A stretch of DNA of 27,090 nucleotides from an uncultured Gammaproteobacteria bacterium (GCA_946887385.1 CAMPKU010000023.1:1-27090); one strand, 5' to 3'. Counted from the stretch's first letter, positions 15,699 through 24,086 are shown. Notes: generated by a model not told the origin, from the sequence alone. A program made the numbers and translations.

Positions 15699-16781
15699 AT
15701 GCAGCTGCCTTTCGGCCAACCTCCTTCGTCGCTGTGCATCATTCGGCTTTCGGCCATCGGCGACACCTGCCATGCGGTGCCCGTGGTTCGCGCGATTCAA
15801 GACGCGTGGCCCGGCACGAAGCTAACCTGGATCATCGGCAAAACCGAGCATGCGCTGCTCAACGGGCTCGAGGGTGTGGAGCTCGTCGTGCTCGACAAGT
15901 CGCGGGGCCTCCGCGGCTACGCAGCCGTGCATCGCGAGCTGCGCGGCCGCCGTTTCGCTGCGTTGTTGCACATGCACGCGTCCTCGCGCGCCAACATCGT
16001 GAGCCTGCTCGTGCGCACGCCGCTGCGCATCGGGTTCGACCGCGCGCGCGCGCGCGACCAACAGTGGCTGTTCACGAACTTAAAGCTCGCGCCGCGGCGC
16101 GAACGTCATGTCATGGATGGACTCTTCGAGTTCGCCGAGCTCATCGGCGTGCCACGGCCGGCCCAACCGCGCTGGGACATTCCGGTGAGTGCCGCCGACA
16201 TCGCGGCCGTCGCGCCGCACGTCACCGAGGGCCGCCCCACGCTCGTGATCAGTCCCTGCACGGGCCAACGGTTCCGCAACTACCGCAACTGGCGCGCGGA
16301 TTGGTACGCCGAAGTCGCGGACTACGCGGCGCAGCGCTATGGCGCGCACGTGCTGCTCACAGGCGGCGGCACGCCGATCGAGCAAAGCTACGGCCGCGAC
16401 ATCGCGGCAAGGACGAGCACCAAGCCCACGAACCTGATCGGCAAGACATCGTTGAAGCAACTGCTCGCGCTCCTCGAACGCGCGAGCGTGGTGTTGTGCC
16501 CGGATTCCGGCCCGGCTCACATGGCCACGGCCGTGGGCACGCCCGTCGTCGGACTCTATGCCACGTCGAACCGGCACCGCACGGGCCCTTACTTCAGCCA
16601 GCATTTGGTGGTCGACCGGTACCCGCAAGCCGTGGCCCGCGAGTTCGGCCGGCCGATCGAGACGCTGCGCTGGGGCCAGCGCGTCCGCGACCCTGCAGCC
16701 ATGAGCCTGATTACGGTTGCCGACGTCATCGCTAAACTAGACGCCGCGTTCGCCGAGCGCCGCATCGCGCCGGCTCATTGA
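15699..16781 (+). CDS. Glycosyltransferase family 9 (heptosyltransferase-like)
   Basis: A 360-residue GT-B glycosyltransferase of the ADP-heptose:LPS family. The N-terminal strand and loop CIIRLSAIGDTCHAVPVV match the LSxxGD(V)...P motif, and the C-terminal donor site reads CPDSGPAHMATAVGTPVVGLYA. GT9 enzymes add heptose or a related sugar to the lipopolysaccharide core at the inner face of the inner membrane. The downstream Kdo hydroxylase supports an inner-core role. Two starts are possible: ATG 15651 adds 16 Arg-rich residues, while ATG 15699 gives a normal N-terminus and is preferred. Neither has a clear Shine-Dalgarno sequence. An alternating CG run (16041-16056) encodes an Arg-Ala repeat in the acceptor half. 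The specific sugar is not known. Confidence 0.9.
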   Translation: MQLPFGQPPSSLCIIRLSAIGDTCHAVPVVRAIQDAWPGTKLTWIIGKTEHALLNGLEGVELVVLDKSRGLRGYAAVHRELRGRRFAALLHMHASSRANIVSLLVRTPLRIGFDRARARDQQWLFTNLKLAPRRERHVMDGLFEFAELIGVPRPAQPRWDIPVSAADIAAVAPHVTEGRPTLVISPCTGQRFRNYRNWRADWYAEVADYAAQRYGAHVLLTGGGTPIEQSYGRDIAARTSTKPTNLIGKTSLKQLLALLERASVVLCPDSGPAHMATAVGTPVVGLYATSNRHRTGPYFSQHLVVDRYPQAVAREFGRPIETLRWGQRVRDPAAMSLITVADVIAKLDAAFAERRIAPAH

Positions 16782-16801
16782 TTCGAACCGGAGGATCGGC
16801 C

Positions 16802-17710
16802 ATGGATCGATACCCACTACGCAGCTTCGACGCGGCGAGCCCCGGCGAAATCGAAGACGCCATGGAAAGGGCCGAGGTGGTGTTCTTCGAGCGAAGCCCG
16901 GTCGAGCTGCCGAACGAGGCCGACCTGGAGCTCATGCGCACCGGTTTACCTCGTGAGCTTCAGGTGAAGAACATCAGCTATCACCCTGAATCCGATTCAA
17001 TTCCTCGCTTCGAGGCGGCGCCCGAAATCAAGCACCGGATCGAGCAAATCCTGCGCACGCACGGCCGGCGCGTCGAGGCATTCCTGCGCCGCTCCTGCCC
17101 CGATTACGTGCCCGGCTGGACGCTCGGCACGACGAGCTTCCGCTCGCTCGAGGAGCAAGGCCGCAAACTGCCGCCCCGCTCCAGCAACGAGCTCGTGCAC
17201 ATCGATGCCGGGGCCTACGGCGCGACCAACGGCGCGCGGATCTTGCGGTTCTTCGTGAACATCCATCCCACGCGCCACCGCGTCTGGGGCACGAAGGGCG
17301 GCTTTGCGGCGCTCATGAGCCGCTATCCGCAGCTATGGGATGCGGCCAAGGGCGGCAAGCCCCGCATGACGATCGACAAGGGCACGATCGATCGGCTTTA
17401 CAGCAGCCTCATCGGCGCGGTCGGCAAACTGTACCCGCTGCTGCGCGTCATCGACTCGAGCCCCTACGACCGCTCGATGCGCCGCATCCACAATTTCATG
17501 AAGGAAAACCCCAACTTCCGTGACGATCCTCAGGGTTATCAGGAAATTCATTTTCCGCCGCTGTCGGCGTGGATGGTGTTCACGGACGGCATCAGCCACT
17601 CCGTGTTGACGGGCCAGCATGCGCTCGTGACGACCGTGTTGGTGCCGCTCGCGAACTGCCGCAATCCGGAGTTAGCGCCGTATCGAGTGCTGGCGCGCTC
17701 GGCAGCGTAA
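16802..17710 (+). CDS. kdoO: Kdo hydroxylase family protein (Fe(II)/2-oxoglutarate dioxygenase)
   Basis: A 302-residue protein that resembles the Kdo 3-hydroxylase (KdoO) family, non-haem Fe(II)/2-oxoglutarate dioxygenases that convert the outer Kdo of lipid A-Kdo to Ko and so make the inner core more acid-stable. Likely iron ligands are His133 and Asp135 (LVHIDAG) and a distal His266 within GISHSVLTGQH. The family-typical blocks SNELVHIDAGAYGATNGARILRFFVNIHP and the N-terminal VVFFE segment are present. The ATG at 16802 follows a GGAGG Shine-Dalgarno at 16791-16795; a start 24 nt upstream would overlap the GT9 gene. It sits 20 nt after the GT9 stop, so the two probably form a lipopolysaccharide-core operon. 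The assignment rests on recalled family features, without alignment. Confidence 0.82.
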   Translation: MDRYPLRSFDAASPGEIEDAMERAEVVFFERSPVELPNEADLELMRTGLPRELQVKNISYHPESDSIPRFEAAPEIKHRIEQILRTHGRRVEAFLRRSCPDYVPGWTLGTTSFRSLEEQGRKLPPRSSNELVHIDAGAYGATNGARILRFFVNIHPTRHRVWGTKGGFAALMSRYPQLWDAAKGGKPRMTIDKGTIDRLYSSLIGAVGKLYPLLRVIDSSPYDRSMRRIHNFMKENPNFRDDPQGYQEIHFPPLSAWMVFTDGISHSVLTGQHALVTTVLVPLANCRNPELAPYRVLARSAA

Positions 17711-17725
17711 GAAGGACGCGAAGCC

Positions 17726-17995
17726 GTGGCAAAGCTCCATTTCACGCCGAACCTGACGCGGCATACCGAATGCCCTTCGGCGGCGCTCGAAGCCGAGACC
17801 GTCGCCGAGTTGCTCGAGCGGTACTTCGAAGCGTGGCCGGCGGTTCGCGGGTACGTGCTCGACGATCAGGGCGAGGTTCGCCACCATGTGAAGGTGCTCG
17901 TCGACGGGCACAACATCCGCGATCGCAGAAAACTTACAGATCGCCTCAATAACGACAGCGAAGTTTATGTATTTCAAGCGCTTTCTGGAGGATAA
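17726..17995 (+). CDS. MoaD/ThiS-like small sulfur-carrier or ubiquitin-like protein
   Basis: An 89-residue protein whose pattern (AELLERYFEAWPAVRGYVLDDQGEVRHHVKVLVDG, then DSEVYVFQALSGG) fits the beta-grasp MoaD/ThiS fold. It ends in Gly-Gly, the end that E1-like enzymes adenylate and thiocarboxylate. No moaE, thiG, thiF or other molybdopterin or thiamine gene is nearby, so it is probably not the housekeeping MoaD or ThiS. The start is GTG at 17726 with GAAGGA 9 nt upstream. The last codons, GGA GGA, also form the Shine-Dalgarno (17987-17992) of the Asp-box gene, which starts at 17999, so the pair is likely made together. Its target or partner is unknown. Confidence 0.8.
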   Translation: MAKLHFTPNLTRHTECPSAALEAETVAELLERYFEAWPAVRGYVLDDQGEVRHHVKVLVDGHNIRDRRKLTDRLNNDSEVYVFQALSGG

Positions 17996-17998
17996 CTA

Positions 17999-19102
17999 AT
18001 GGCGCAGCAACTGCTCGTCGGCACCCGCAAAGGCTTGTTCGTGGTCGGCCGCCACGGCGGCGACTGGCGCATCGAGCGCGCCGAGCTGCTCGGCGACCCG
18101 GTGACGGCGGTGCTCGGCGAGCCCGACGGCACACTGCACGCCGCGCAAGACATGGGCCATTTCGGCGTGAAGATGAAGCGCTCGCGCGACGGCGGCGCCA
18201 CCTGGGAAGAGCGCCCCGTGCCGCAGTACCCGCCGAAACCCGAGGACGTGGTCGACCTCGATCCGATGCGCAACACGCCGATTCCTTGGAACGTGATGAA
18301 GGTCTGGGCGTTCGAGCGCTCGACCCGCGACGGCGAGCTATGGTGCGGCACGATCCCCGGCGGCCTGTTCCACTCTCGGGACGGCGGCGATTCGTGGCAG
18401 CTCGTGGAAAGCCTGTGGAAGCACCCCGACCGGAAATTCTGGGTGGGCGGCGGCGCAGACTATCCCGGCATCCACTCCGTGCTCGTCGACCCGCGCAATC
18501 CCGACACCGTGCGCCTCGGCGTGTCGTGCGGCGGCCTATGGCTCAGCACGGACGCCGGCAACACCTGGGACTGCAAGGGGCAAGGCCTGCGCGCGGACTA
18601 CGCGCCGCCGGACCAGGCGTACGAGCGCCGCGGCCAGGACGCGCATCGCGTCGTGCAATGCGCGGCGGCGCCCGACCACATCTGGATCCAGCACCACAAC
18701 GGCATCTTTCGCAGCACCGACGGCGGGCTTACGTGCACGGAGATCACGAACGCGCAGCCATCGGTGTTCGGCTTCCCGGTGGTGGTGCATCCCAAGGAGC
18801 CGCAAACGGCTTGGTTCGTGCCCGGCACGAAGGATCAGTGGCGCTATCCTGTGAACGGCGCGCTCGTGGTTTCGCGCACGCGCGATGGCGGCGAGAGCTT
18901 CGAAGTGCTGCGCGAAGGTTTGCCGCAGCAGCACTCCTACGACGTGGTGTACCGCCATGGGCTCGACATCGATGCCGACGGCGCTACACTCGCGTTCGGC
19001 AGCACGACCGGCAACCTTTTTGTCAGCGAGAACCAAGGCAATAGCTGGCAGAACGTGAGCCACTATCTGCCGCCGATCTATTGCGTGCGCTTCACGAGCT
19101 GA
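17999..19102 (+). CDS. Asp-box (BNR) beta-propeller repeat protein
   Basis: A 367-residue protein with six Asp-box motifs of the form S-x-D-x-G-x-x-W at 62-69, 126-133, 183-190, 239-246, 294-301 and 343-350; the last three are weaker (ending in C, F, or with N for D). Asp boxes are structural turns of propellers such as sialidases and sortilin-type proteins. No signal peptide or membrane segment is seen, and the catalytic Arg triad of a sialidase is not evident, so I would not call it a sialidase. It is probably a cytoplasmic propeller. Its translation signal overlaps the end of the MoaD-like gene, which suggests a joint function. I recall seeing this pairing in other genomes, but I cannot verify it here. 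The MmgE/PrpD gene follows 42 nt downstream. Confidence 0.85.
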   Translation: MAQQLLVGTRKGLFVVGRHGGDWRIERAELLGDPVTAVLGEPDGTLHAAQDMGHFGVKMKRSRDGGATWEERPVPQYPPKPEDVVDLDPMRNTPIPWNVMKVWAFERSTRDGELWCGTIPGGLFHSRDGGDSWQLVESLWKHPDRKFWVGGGADYPGIHSVLVDPRNPDTVRLGVSCGGLWLSTDAGNTWDCKGQGLRADYAPPDQAYERRGQDAHRVVQCAAAPDHIWIQHHNGIFRSTDGGLTCTEITNAQPSVFGFPVVVHPKEPQTAWFVPGTKDQWRYPVNGALVVSRTRDGGESFEVLREGLPQQHSYDVVYRHGLDIDADGATLAFGSTTGNLFVSENQGNSWQNVSHYLPPIYCVRFTS

Positions 19103-19144
19103 GCTTCGCGCAGCGCACGCCCCTCACTCGAATTCGGAGATCGA

Positions 19145-20518
19145 ATGTCCGTTACCGCAGCGCTTGCCGAGTACGTCACCCACAGCACTTACGACGCCAT
19201 CCCGCGCGACGTGCGCGACGAGGCCAAGCGCGCAATCTTCAACTATTTAGGCTGTGCGCTCGGTGGGAGCATCGAGCCGGCGCTCGACGTCGCCGTGCGA
19301 ACACTCGCGCCGTTCTCGGGCAACGCCACGGCGTGTGTGCTCGGCCGCGTGGAGCGTTTCGATCCGCTGCACGCGGCGCTCATGAACGGCATTGGCTCGC
19401 ATGTGCACGAGTACGACGACACGCTGCCGAAGAACTACATCCATCCCAGCGTGCCGGTGGCTTCCGCGCTGTTCGCCTACGCCAGCGCGAACCCGCTTTC
19501 CGGCCGCGACTTCGTGCACGCATTCATCTTGGGCTTCGAGGTGGAATCGCGCATCGGCAACGCGGTGTATCCGGCACACTACTCCGCCGGTTGGCACATT
19601 ACGTCCACGACGGGCGTGTTCGGCGCCGCCGCCGCAGTCGGCAAGCTGCTCGGTCTCGGCACCAAGCAGATGGTGTGGGCGTTCGGTCTCGCCGCCACTC
19701 AAGCGGCGGGCATCCGCGAGATGTTCGGCTCGATGGCGAAGTCGTTTCAACCGGGGCGCGCCGCCCAGAACGGCTACACAGCCGCCCTGCTCGGCCAGGC
19801 CGACTTCACGGCCGGCGAGCTCGCGCTCGAAGGGCCGCGCGGTTTCGCGGCCGTCACCGCCGCGGAGCACGATCTCGCCAAGATCACGGCCGGTCTCGGC
19901 AAGGATTTCGAGCTGCGCGACAACGCCTACAAGCCCTACGCCTGCGGCCTCGTCGTGCATCCCACGATCGACGGCTGCAGCCAGCTGCACCGCGAGTTCC
20001 ATCCGTCGGTCGAGCAGATCGCCGGGGTACGGCTGCGCGTGGCGCCGCTCGTGCTCGATCTGTGCAACAAGAGCGAGCTCAAACGCGCGCTCGAAAGCAA
20101 GTATTCGATCTATCACGCGGCCGCCATCGGTCTGGTGCGCGGCAAGGGCGGCCTTCAAGAGTTCACGGAAGAAGCCGTCGCGGATCCGGATTTGCGGCGC
20201 GTGCGCGCAGTGACCACGGCCGTCGCCGACGATTCGATCACGGCGGATCAGGTGAGCATCGAGGTCGTGCTGCGGAACGGCGAAACGCTCACGAAGTTCG
20301 TGGAGCAATCGCTGGGCAACGTGCACCGGCCGCTCAGCAACGAGCAGCTTACGGAGAAGTTCGTCGATCAAGCCGTGCTCGCGCTGCCGCGCAGCCAAGT
20401 GGACGCCGTCGTAGAGCAGTGCTGGCGCATCGACTCACTGGCGAACGCCGGCGACCTGGCACGCGCCACCGTGCCGCGTCCCACCCCCGCGCTGCGCTCC
20501 GGGCGCACTACGCACTGA
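19145..20518 (+). CDS. MmgE/PrpD family protein
   Basis: A 457-residue member of the MmgE/PrpD family, which includes 2-methylcitrate dehydratase, cis-aconitate decarboxylase and iminodisuccinate epimerase; members act on small di- and tricarboxylates. Family features are the N-terminal all-helical domain with AIFNYLGCALGG, HVHEYDDTLPKNYIHPSVPVASAL near 85-115, and a C-terminal alpha/beta domain with KPYACGLVVHPTIDG. No prpB or prpC gene is nearby, so a methylcitrate-cycle role is not supported, and the substrate could be that of the neighbouring transporter. A GGAGA Shine-Dalgarno at 19136-19140 precedes the ATG. The binding-protein gene begins only 4 nt after its stop, a strong sign of co-expression. 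Confidence 0.92.
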   Translation: MSVTAALAEYVTHSTYDAIPRDVRDEAKRAIFNYLGCALGGSIEPALDVAVRTLAPFSGNATACVLGRVERFDPLHAALMNGIGSHVHEYDDTLPKNYIHPSVPVASALFAYASANPLSGRDFVHAFILGFEVESRIGNAVYPAHYSAGWHITSTTGVFGAAAAVGKLLGLGTKQMVWAFGLAATQAAGIREMFGSMAKSFQPGRAAQNGYTAALLGQADFTAGELALEGPRGFAAVTAAEHDLAKITAGLGKDFELRDNAYKPYACGLVVHPTIDGCSQLHREFHPSVEQIAGVRLRVAPLVLDLCNKSELKRALESKYSIYHAAAIGLVRGKGGLQEFTEEAVADPDLRRVRAVTTAVADDSITADQVSIEVVLRNGETLTKFVEQSLGNVHRPLSNEQLTEKFVDQAVLALPRSQVDAVVEQCWRIDSLANAGDLARATVPRPTPALRSGRTTH

Positions 20519-20522
20519 CGCA

Positions 20523-21548
20523 ATGCGAGTCACTCGCCGCACCGCCAGTCTCGCGCTGCTAGCCGCCGCCCTCGCGTTCACCGCCGGCTGCGGCGGCCGA
20601 GACGCGAACGTCACCGAGGTCCGCATTCCGCTCGGCGCTGGCGGCGTCGGCTTCTTGCCTTTGTTCGTGATGCGCGATCGAGCGCTCGTGGAAAAACATG
20701 CGCGCGCCGCAGGACTGCCGGAGCTCACGGTTCGCTGGATCGACCTGGGCGGGCCCGCCGTCATGAACGACGCGCTGCTGTCGGGCTCGGTTGATTTCAT
20801 CGCCGCTGGGCCGCCCGCATTCATCACGCTGTGGGACCGCACGCGCGGCTCGGCCGACGTGCGCGGCGTGGCGGCAATGTCGTCCTTGCCGATGTACTTG
20901 AATACGACCAACCCGGCACTCGCCTCGATCGACGACCTCACGGAAACGGACAAGATCGCCGTTACGGCCGTCAAGGTGTCGATCCCGTCGATCAACATGC
21001 AGATGTACGCGGCCGAGCGCTACGGCACGGCGGAAGCCTTTCGCTTCGATCGCTATACCGTGACGATGACGCATCCCGATGCGCTGATCGCGCTGCTCTC
21101 CGGAGGCAACCAGGTCAACGCCCACTTCACGTCGCCGCCGTTCCATCAACGCGAGATCCAAGATACGCGCGTGCGAACCGTGCTCGATACGGACGACATC
21201 ATGGGCGGCGATACCACGTTCACGATGCTGTCGACGACGGCGCGCTTTCGCGAAGCGAATCCACAAGCCTATGCCGCCGTGGTCGCCGCGCTCGAGGAAG
21301 CCCACGAGATCATTCGCAGCGACCCGCAAGCCGCGGCCGAGATCCTGTTCAACGCGGAGTCGGCGGCCGGCTTCTCGGTCGACGAGCTCGTCGAGGTGCT
21401 GCGCGATCCCGACATCCGCTTCACCACGACGCCCGAGAACGTGGCGAAGTACGCCGGGTTCATGCATGACATCGGCTCGATCGAGAACCGCCCGGCCTCC
21501 TGGCGCGACATGTTTTTTCCCGAAATCCACGGCGCGGCGGGGTCTTGA
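20523..21548 (+). CDS. NitT/TauT-type ABC transporter substrate-binding lipoprotein
   Basis: A periplasmic binding protein of 341 residues. The N-terminus has basic residues, a hydrophobic stretch and a lipobox-like TAGC with Cys at residue 23, so it is probably a lipoprotein. The mature part follows the NMT1/SsuA-like pattern: VRIPLGAGGVGFLPLFVMRDRALVEKHA, a GGPAVMNDALLSGSVDF segment, IAVTAVKVSIPSINMQM, and a C-terminal FTTTPENVAKYAGFMHDIGSI. This group binds nitrate, taurine and other sulfonates, thiamine precursors or aromatic acids. It lies 4 nt after the MmgE/PrpD gene. A matching ATPase and permease are found at 25302-26949 and nowhere else in the window, so the transporter appears to be split. 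The ligand is unknown. Confidence 0.88.
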   Translation: MRVTRRTASLALLAAALAFTAGCGGRDANVTEVRIPLGAGGVGFLPLFVMRDRALVEKHARAAGLPELTVRWIDLGGPAVMNDALLSGSVDFIAAGPPAFITLWDRTRGSADVRGVAAMSSLPMYLNTTNPALASIDDLTETDKIAVTAVKVSIPSINMQMYAAERYGTAEAFRFDRYTVTMTHPDALIALLSGGNQVNAHFTSPPFHQREIQDTRVRTVLDTDDIMGGDTTFTMLSTTARFREANPQAYAAVVAALEEAHEIIRSDPQAAAEILFNAESAAGFSVDELVEVLRDPDIRFTTTPENVAKYAGFMHDIGSIENRPASWRDMFFPEIHGAAGS

Positions 21549-21572
21549 GACGCCCGTTTCGCGGCACGAGCT

Positions 21573-22064
21573 TCAAGGACGATGTCCGTCCTTGGCGGCC
21601 ACGGCATCCACGGGCTCCTCGAACGCGATGAAGAGCGTGCACGCAGTGGCGCTGACGCAATCGCCACCGTGCGGCCGTCCCGGCGGGCCGTACGCATAAG
21701 CCCCGGACGTCAGCACAACCGGCTCTTGGCCTTGGTAGGTTACGCGCAGCTCGCCGCTGACGAGAACCATACGCTCGGCGGACGTATGCCAGTGAATGGG
21801 CAAGCTCGCACCTGCGGGCACTCTGAAGAACACGTCCGCGTTCGGCTTGGAAGGGTCGCCGTGCAACACCGCCAACGCGCATCCGGCCGGCATGAACGAA
21901 GGGCACGGGCCCCAGTCGAGGGATCGGTCGTCGGCCTTACGCGCGACCGCTTGCTCGGAAACGGCGTTCTGTGCCGACGCCGGCGCGTCGGCCAATCCCA
22001 ATGCGAGCAGCGCAGCGAAAGCGTGCCCGCCAAGCGCCCCACGGTTCATTTGCTGGTAATACAT
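21573..22064 (-). CDS. Exported cupin-domain protein
   Basis: A 163-residue protein with an N-terminal signal peptide (hydrophobic FAALLALGLADAPASA followed by a likely AxA cleavage site) and one cupin barrel. Cupin motif 1 is HWHTSAERMVLVSG (two His and a Glu), and motif 2 is GPPGRPHGG with a further His, giving a complete 3-His/1-Glu metal site. It may be a periplasmic dioxygenase, isomerase or ligand-binding protein. The ATG at 22064 follows a GGGGGTGA stretch; an inner Met six codons later is also possible. It lies 70 nt downstream of the tautomerase on the same strand, probably in one transcript, and converges with the binding-protein gene 24 nt away. Confidence 0.85.
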   Translation of the reverse strand: MYYQQMNRGALGGHAFAALLALGLADAPASAQNAVSEQAVARKADDRSLDWGPCPSFMPAGCALAVLHGDPSKPNADVFFRVPAGASLPIHWHTSAERMVLVSGELRVTYQGQEPVVLTSGAYAYGPPGRPHGGDCVSATACTLFIAFEEPVDAVAAKDGHRP

Positions 22065-22134
22065 GGATCACCCCCAGAGTTGAAAAAGCTCAGGCGCAGG
22101 CGGGTGCCAAGGCAGACCCGCCCGCGCCTTGCAG

Positions 22135-22359
22135 TTACGCAGCTTTGCCCGCCGCTAGCGCTTGAACGTCGGCGGCCTTCAGCGCCTTGCCGCCGATGGC
22201 CCAGTCTCCCCCCTCGAATTCGCTGATGCGAACCCAAGTGACCGGACGCATGTTCTCGCCCTCCACGGCAATCATCGCTTCGGTGACTTTCGCGATGAGC
22301 TCCTTCTTCTGCGACGGGGTGAACACGTCCTTGATGACATCGATCGTGACCAATGGCAT
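22135..22359 (-). CDS. 4-oxalocrotonate tautomerase family protein
   Basis: A small enzyme of 74 residues. The sequence starts [13 protein letters not shown], so Met removal exposes Pro1, the catalytic base of this superfamily, and VTWVRISEF holds an Arg at the place of the 4-OT active-site Arg39. [18 protein letters not shown] forms the expected helix. These enzymes tautomerise 2-hydroxymuconate-like acids in aromatic catabolism or dehalogenate related compounds. The ATG at 22359 is favoured by Pro at position 2 and an AGGAGAG Shine-Dalgarno just upstream; a longer frame to 22464 exists but lacks both. It is the first gene of a two-gene minus-strand unit and is divergent from the regulator at 22511. 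Confidence 0.88.
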   Translation of the reverse strand: MPLVTIDVIKDVFTPSQKKELIAKVTEAMIAVEGENMRPVTWVRISEFEGGDWAIGGKALKAADVQALAAGKAA

Positions 22360-22510
22360 GACTCTCTCTCCTCTTGATCTGCGGGCCGGGACCTTCCAAG
22401 CCCAGTGCGCGAGAGATTCGCACGGCCCGGAACCGCAAGCTTGCAGAGTGCATGGAGAAATCATGAACGGCCCTTCGGGCCCGCAGCCGGCTGATCTATC
22501 CTAGCCGCGC
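22360..22510. promoter_or_regulatory. Divergent control region between tautomerase and regulator
   Basis: This 151-nt gap holds GGCCC/GGGCC arms (22469-22473 and 22477-22481) and a palindrome CAGCCGGCTG (22484-22493). A TATCCT -10-like hexamer at 22497-22502 ends 8 nt before the regulator ATG, which would give a nearly leaderless mRNA. The palindrome next to this -10 is a candidate autoregulatory operator. No -35 is clear. Confidence 0.3.
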
Positions 22511-24079
22511 ATGCTCTATCGCTTCGCCCACTTCGAGCTGGACCTCGCCGCCGTCGAGCTTCGAGCGGAAGGCGAGCCAGTGCACCTCGAGCCGCAGGTG
22601 TTTGCAGTGCTGGCGCTGCTCGTTGCCAACGGCGAGCGCCTCGTGTCCAAGGACGAGATCGTCGAAAAGGTGTGGGACGGGCGTGCCGTTTCCGATGCCG
22701 CCGTGGCGAGTCGCGTGAAATCGGCGCGCGCTGCGCTCGGCGACGACGGCACCACGCAGAAATATATCAAGACGATCCATGGCCAAGGCTATCGGTTCGT
22801 CGCGCCGACGCGCGCGGCGCGCAGCGGCTCCGCCGTGCAGTCAACCGAGCACGGCGTAGACTCCGGCCACGAGAGCCCGTCCGGCCCGGACGCGTCGAGG
22901 CCGTCGCTCGCCGTGCTGCCGTTTCGATTCGCCGGCACCGATCAGCGGTACGCGACGCTGGCAACGGCGCTTCCGGACGAGCTCATCGCGGACCTTGCGC
23001 GCTTGCGCTGGCTATTCGTCACCGCGCGCGGGTCGTCGTTTCGCTTGCGCGTGCCGGACGCGGACTTCGCAGACATTGGACGACTGCTGCGCGTGCGCTA
23101 CTGCCTGTGCGGCACGATCGAGCTCACAGGATCGCGGCTCGTCGTGCTCGTCGAGCTCGTGGACACTCGCGACGGCGGCATCGTCTGGGCCGACCGTTTT
23201 GCGGGCAAGCTCGACGACGTGCACGCGATACGCGAACAGATCCGCTCCCAAGTGGTCATGGCGCTCGAGATTCGGATTCCGCTGCACGAAGCGTCGCTCG
23301 CCCGCCTGGCCGCGGTCGAGAACCTCGACGCTTGGTCCGCCTACCACCTGGGCCTGCAACACCTGTATCGCTTCAACCGCCGCGACAACGGCGCAGCAGC
23401 GGATCTATTCCAGCGGGCGCTGGCACTGGATCCGGGTTTCGCGCGCGCGCAGGCCGCAATGTCGTTCGTGCACTTCCAAAGCGCGTTCATGCATTACACG
23501 GACGACATCGCCGGCGCCACCGCCAAGGCGCGGCACTTTGCCTCGCGCGGTCTCGAGCTCGATCCGCTCGAGCCGTTCGTCAACTTCACGATGGGACGCA
23601 CGTATTGGCTCGAGGGCGACCTCGATACGAGCCTCGGCTGGCTCGAGCGCGCCACGCAGATCAGCCCGAACTACGCGCAGGGAATCTACGCGCGCGCATG
23701 GACCGAGGCGATGGCGGGGCGACCCAGCGAAGGCCGCGACCACGTCGATCTGGCGATGCGGCTGAGTCCGCTCGACCCCCTGCACTACGCCATGTTGGCC
23801 ACGCGCGGCTTCACGCACATGCTGCGCGGCGAGGACGCCGAGGCAGCGCGTTGGGTCGAGCGCGGCGCGCGTTCGCCGGGAGCGCACGTGTTGATCGCCG
23901 TGATAGCGGCCGCAGCGCACGCACTCTCCGGCGACGACGCGCGCGCGGCTTTCTGGGCCGCGAACGCCCGTGAGCGTAATGCCGCACTGACACGAGCGGA
24001 CTTCTTCCGCGCGTTTCCGCTCAAGTCCGACGCGCTGCGAGCGCGTCTCGAGCACGCACTCGGGCTCGTCGGCTTCTGA
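22511..24079 (+). CDS. Winged-helix (OmpR/ToxR-type) regulator with TPR-like effector region
   Basis: A 522-residue protein with an N-terminal DNA-binding winged helix (1-98: FELDLAAVELRAEGEPVHLEPQVFAVL, then VSKDEIVEKVWDGRAVSDAAVASRVKSARAAL and the wing IKTIHGQGYRFVAP). A linker leads to a FlgO/TolB-like region (about 135-255, SLAVLPFRFAGTDQRYATLATALPDELIADLARL) and then helical TPR-like repeats to the end (ALALDPGFARAQAAMSFVHF and similar). There is no transmembrane helix, unlike CadC or ToxR, so it is cytoplasmic. Related proteins are common but few have known signals. It is divergent from the tautomerase/cupin pair, the likeliest local targets. It ends in front of a strong hairpin shared with the convergent methyltransferase gene. 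Confidence 0.9.
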   Translation: MLYRFAHFELDLAAVELRAEGEPVHLEPQVFAVLALLVANGERLVSKDEIVEKVWDGRAVSDAAVASRVKSARAALGDDGTTQKYIKTIHGQGYRFVAPTRAARSGSAVQSTEHGVDSGHESPSGPDASRPSLAVLPFRFAGTDQRYATLATALPDELIADLARLRWLFVTARGSSFRLRVPDADFADIGRLLRVRYCLCGTIELTGSRLVVLVELVDTRDGGIVWADRFAGKLDDVHAIREQIRSQVVMALEIRIPLHEASLARLAAVENLDAWSAYHLGLQHLYRFNRRDNGAAADLFQRALALDPGFARAQAAMSFVHFQSAFMHYTDDIAGATAKARHFASRGLELDPLEPFVNFTMGRTYWLEGDLDTSLGWLERATQISPNYAQGIYARAWTEAMAGRPSEGRDHVDLAMRLSPLDPLHYAMLATRGFTHMLRGEDAEAARWVERGARSPGAHVLIAVIAAAAHALSGDDARAAFWAANARERNAALTRADFFRAFPLKSDALRARLEHALGLVGF

Positions 24080-24086
24080 GGGCCCG

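Noticed and set aside
16041..16056. Alternating CG run of eight dinucleotides as a phase-variable repeat
   Set aside because: It lies inside an intact frame encoding Arg/Ala and is short; chance in a high-GC gene is the simpler explanation.
17999..19102. Sialidase (exo-alpha-sialidase) call for the Asp-box protein
   Set aside because: Asp boxes occur in many propellers; no RIP motif, catalytic Arg triad or signal peptide is visible, so the enzyme name is not justified.
19145..20518. 2-methylcitrate dehydratase (prpD) and a methylcitrate cycle
   Set aside because: No prpB, prpC or acnD partner is nearby and the gene is coupled to a transporter binding protein; only the family name is supported.
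19081..20562. Long plus-strand open frame overlapping the MmgE/PrpD gene
   Set aside because: Arg/Ala/Gly-rich frame-shifted reading of a gene whose true frame matches a known family throughout.
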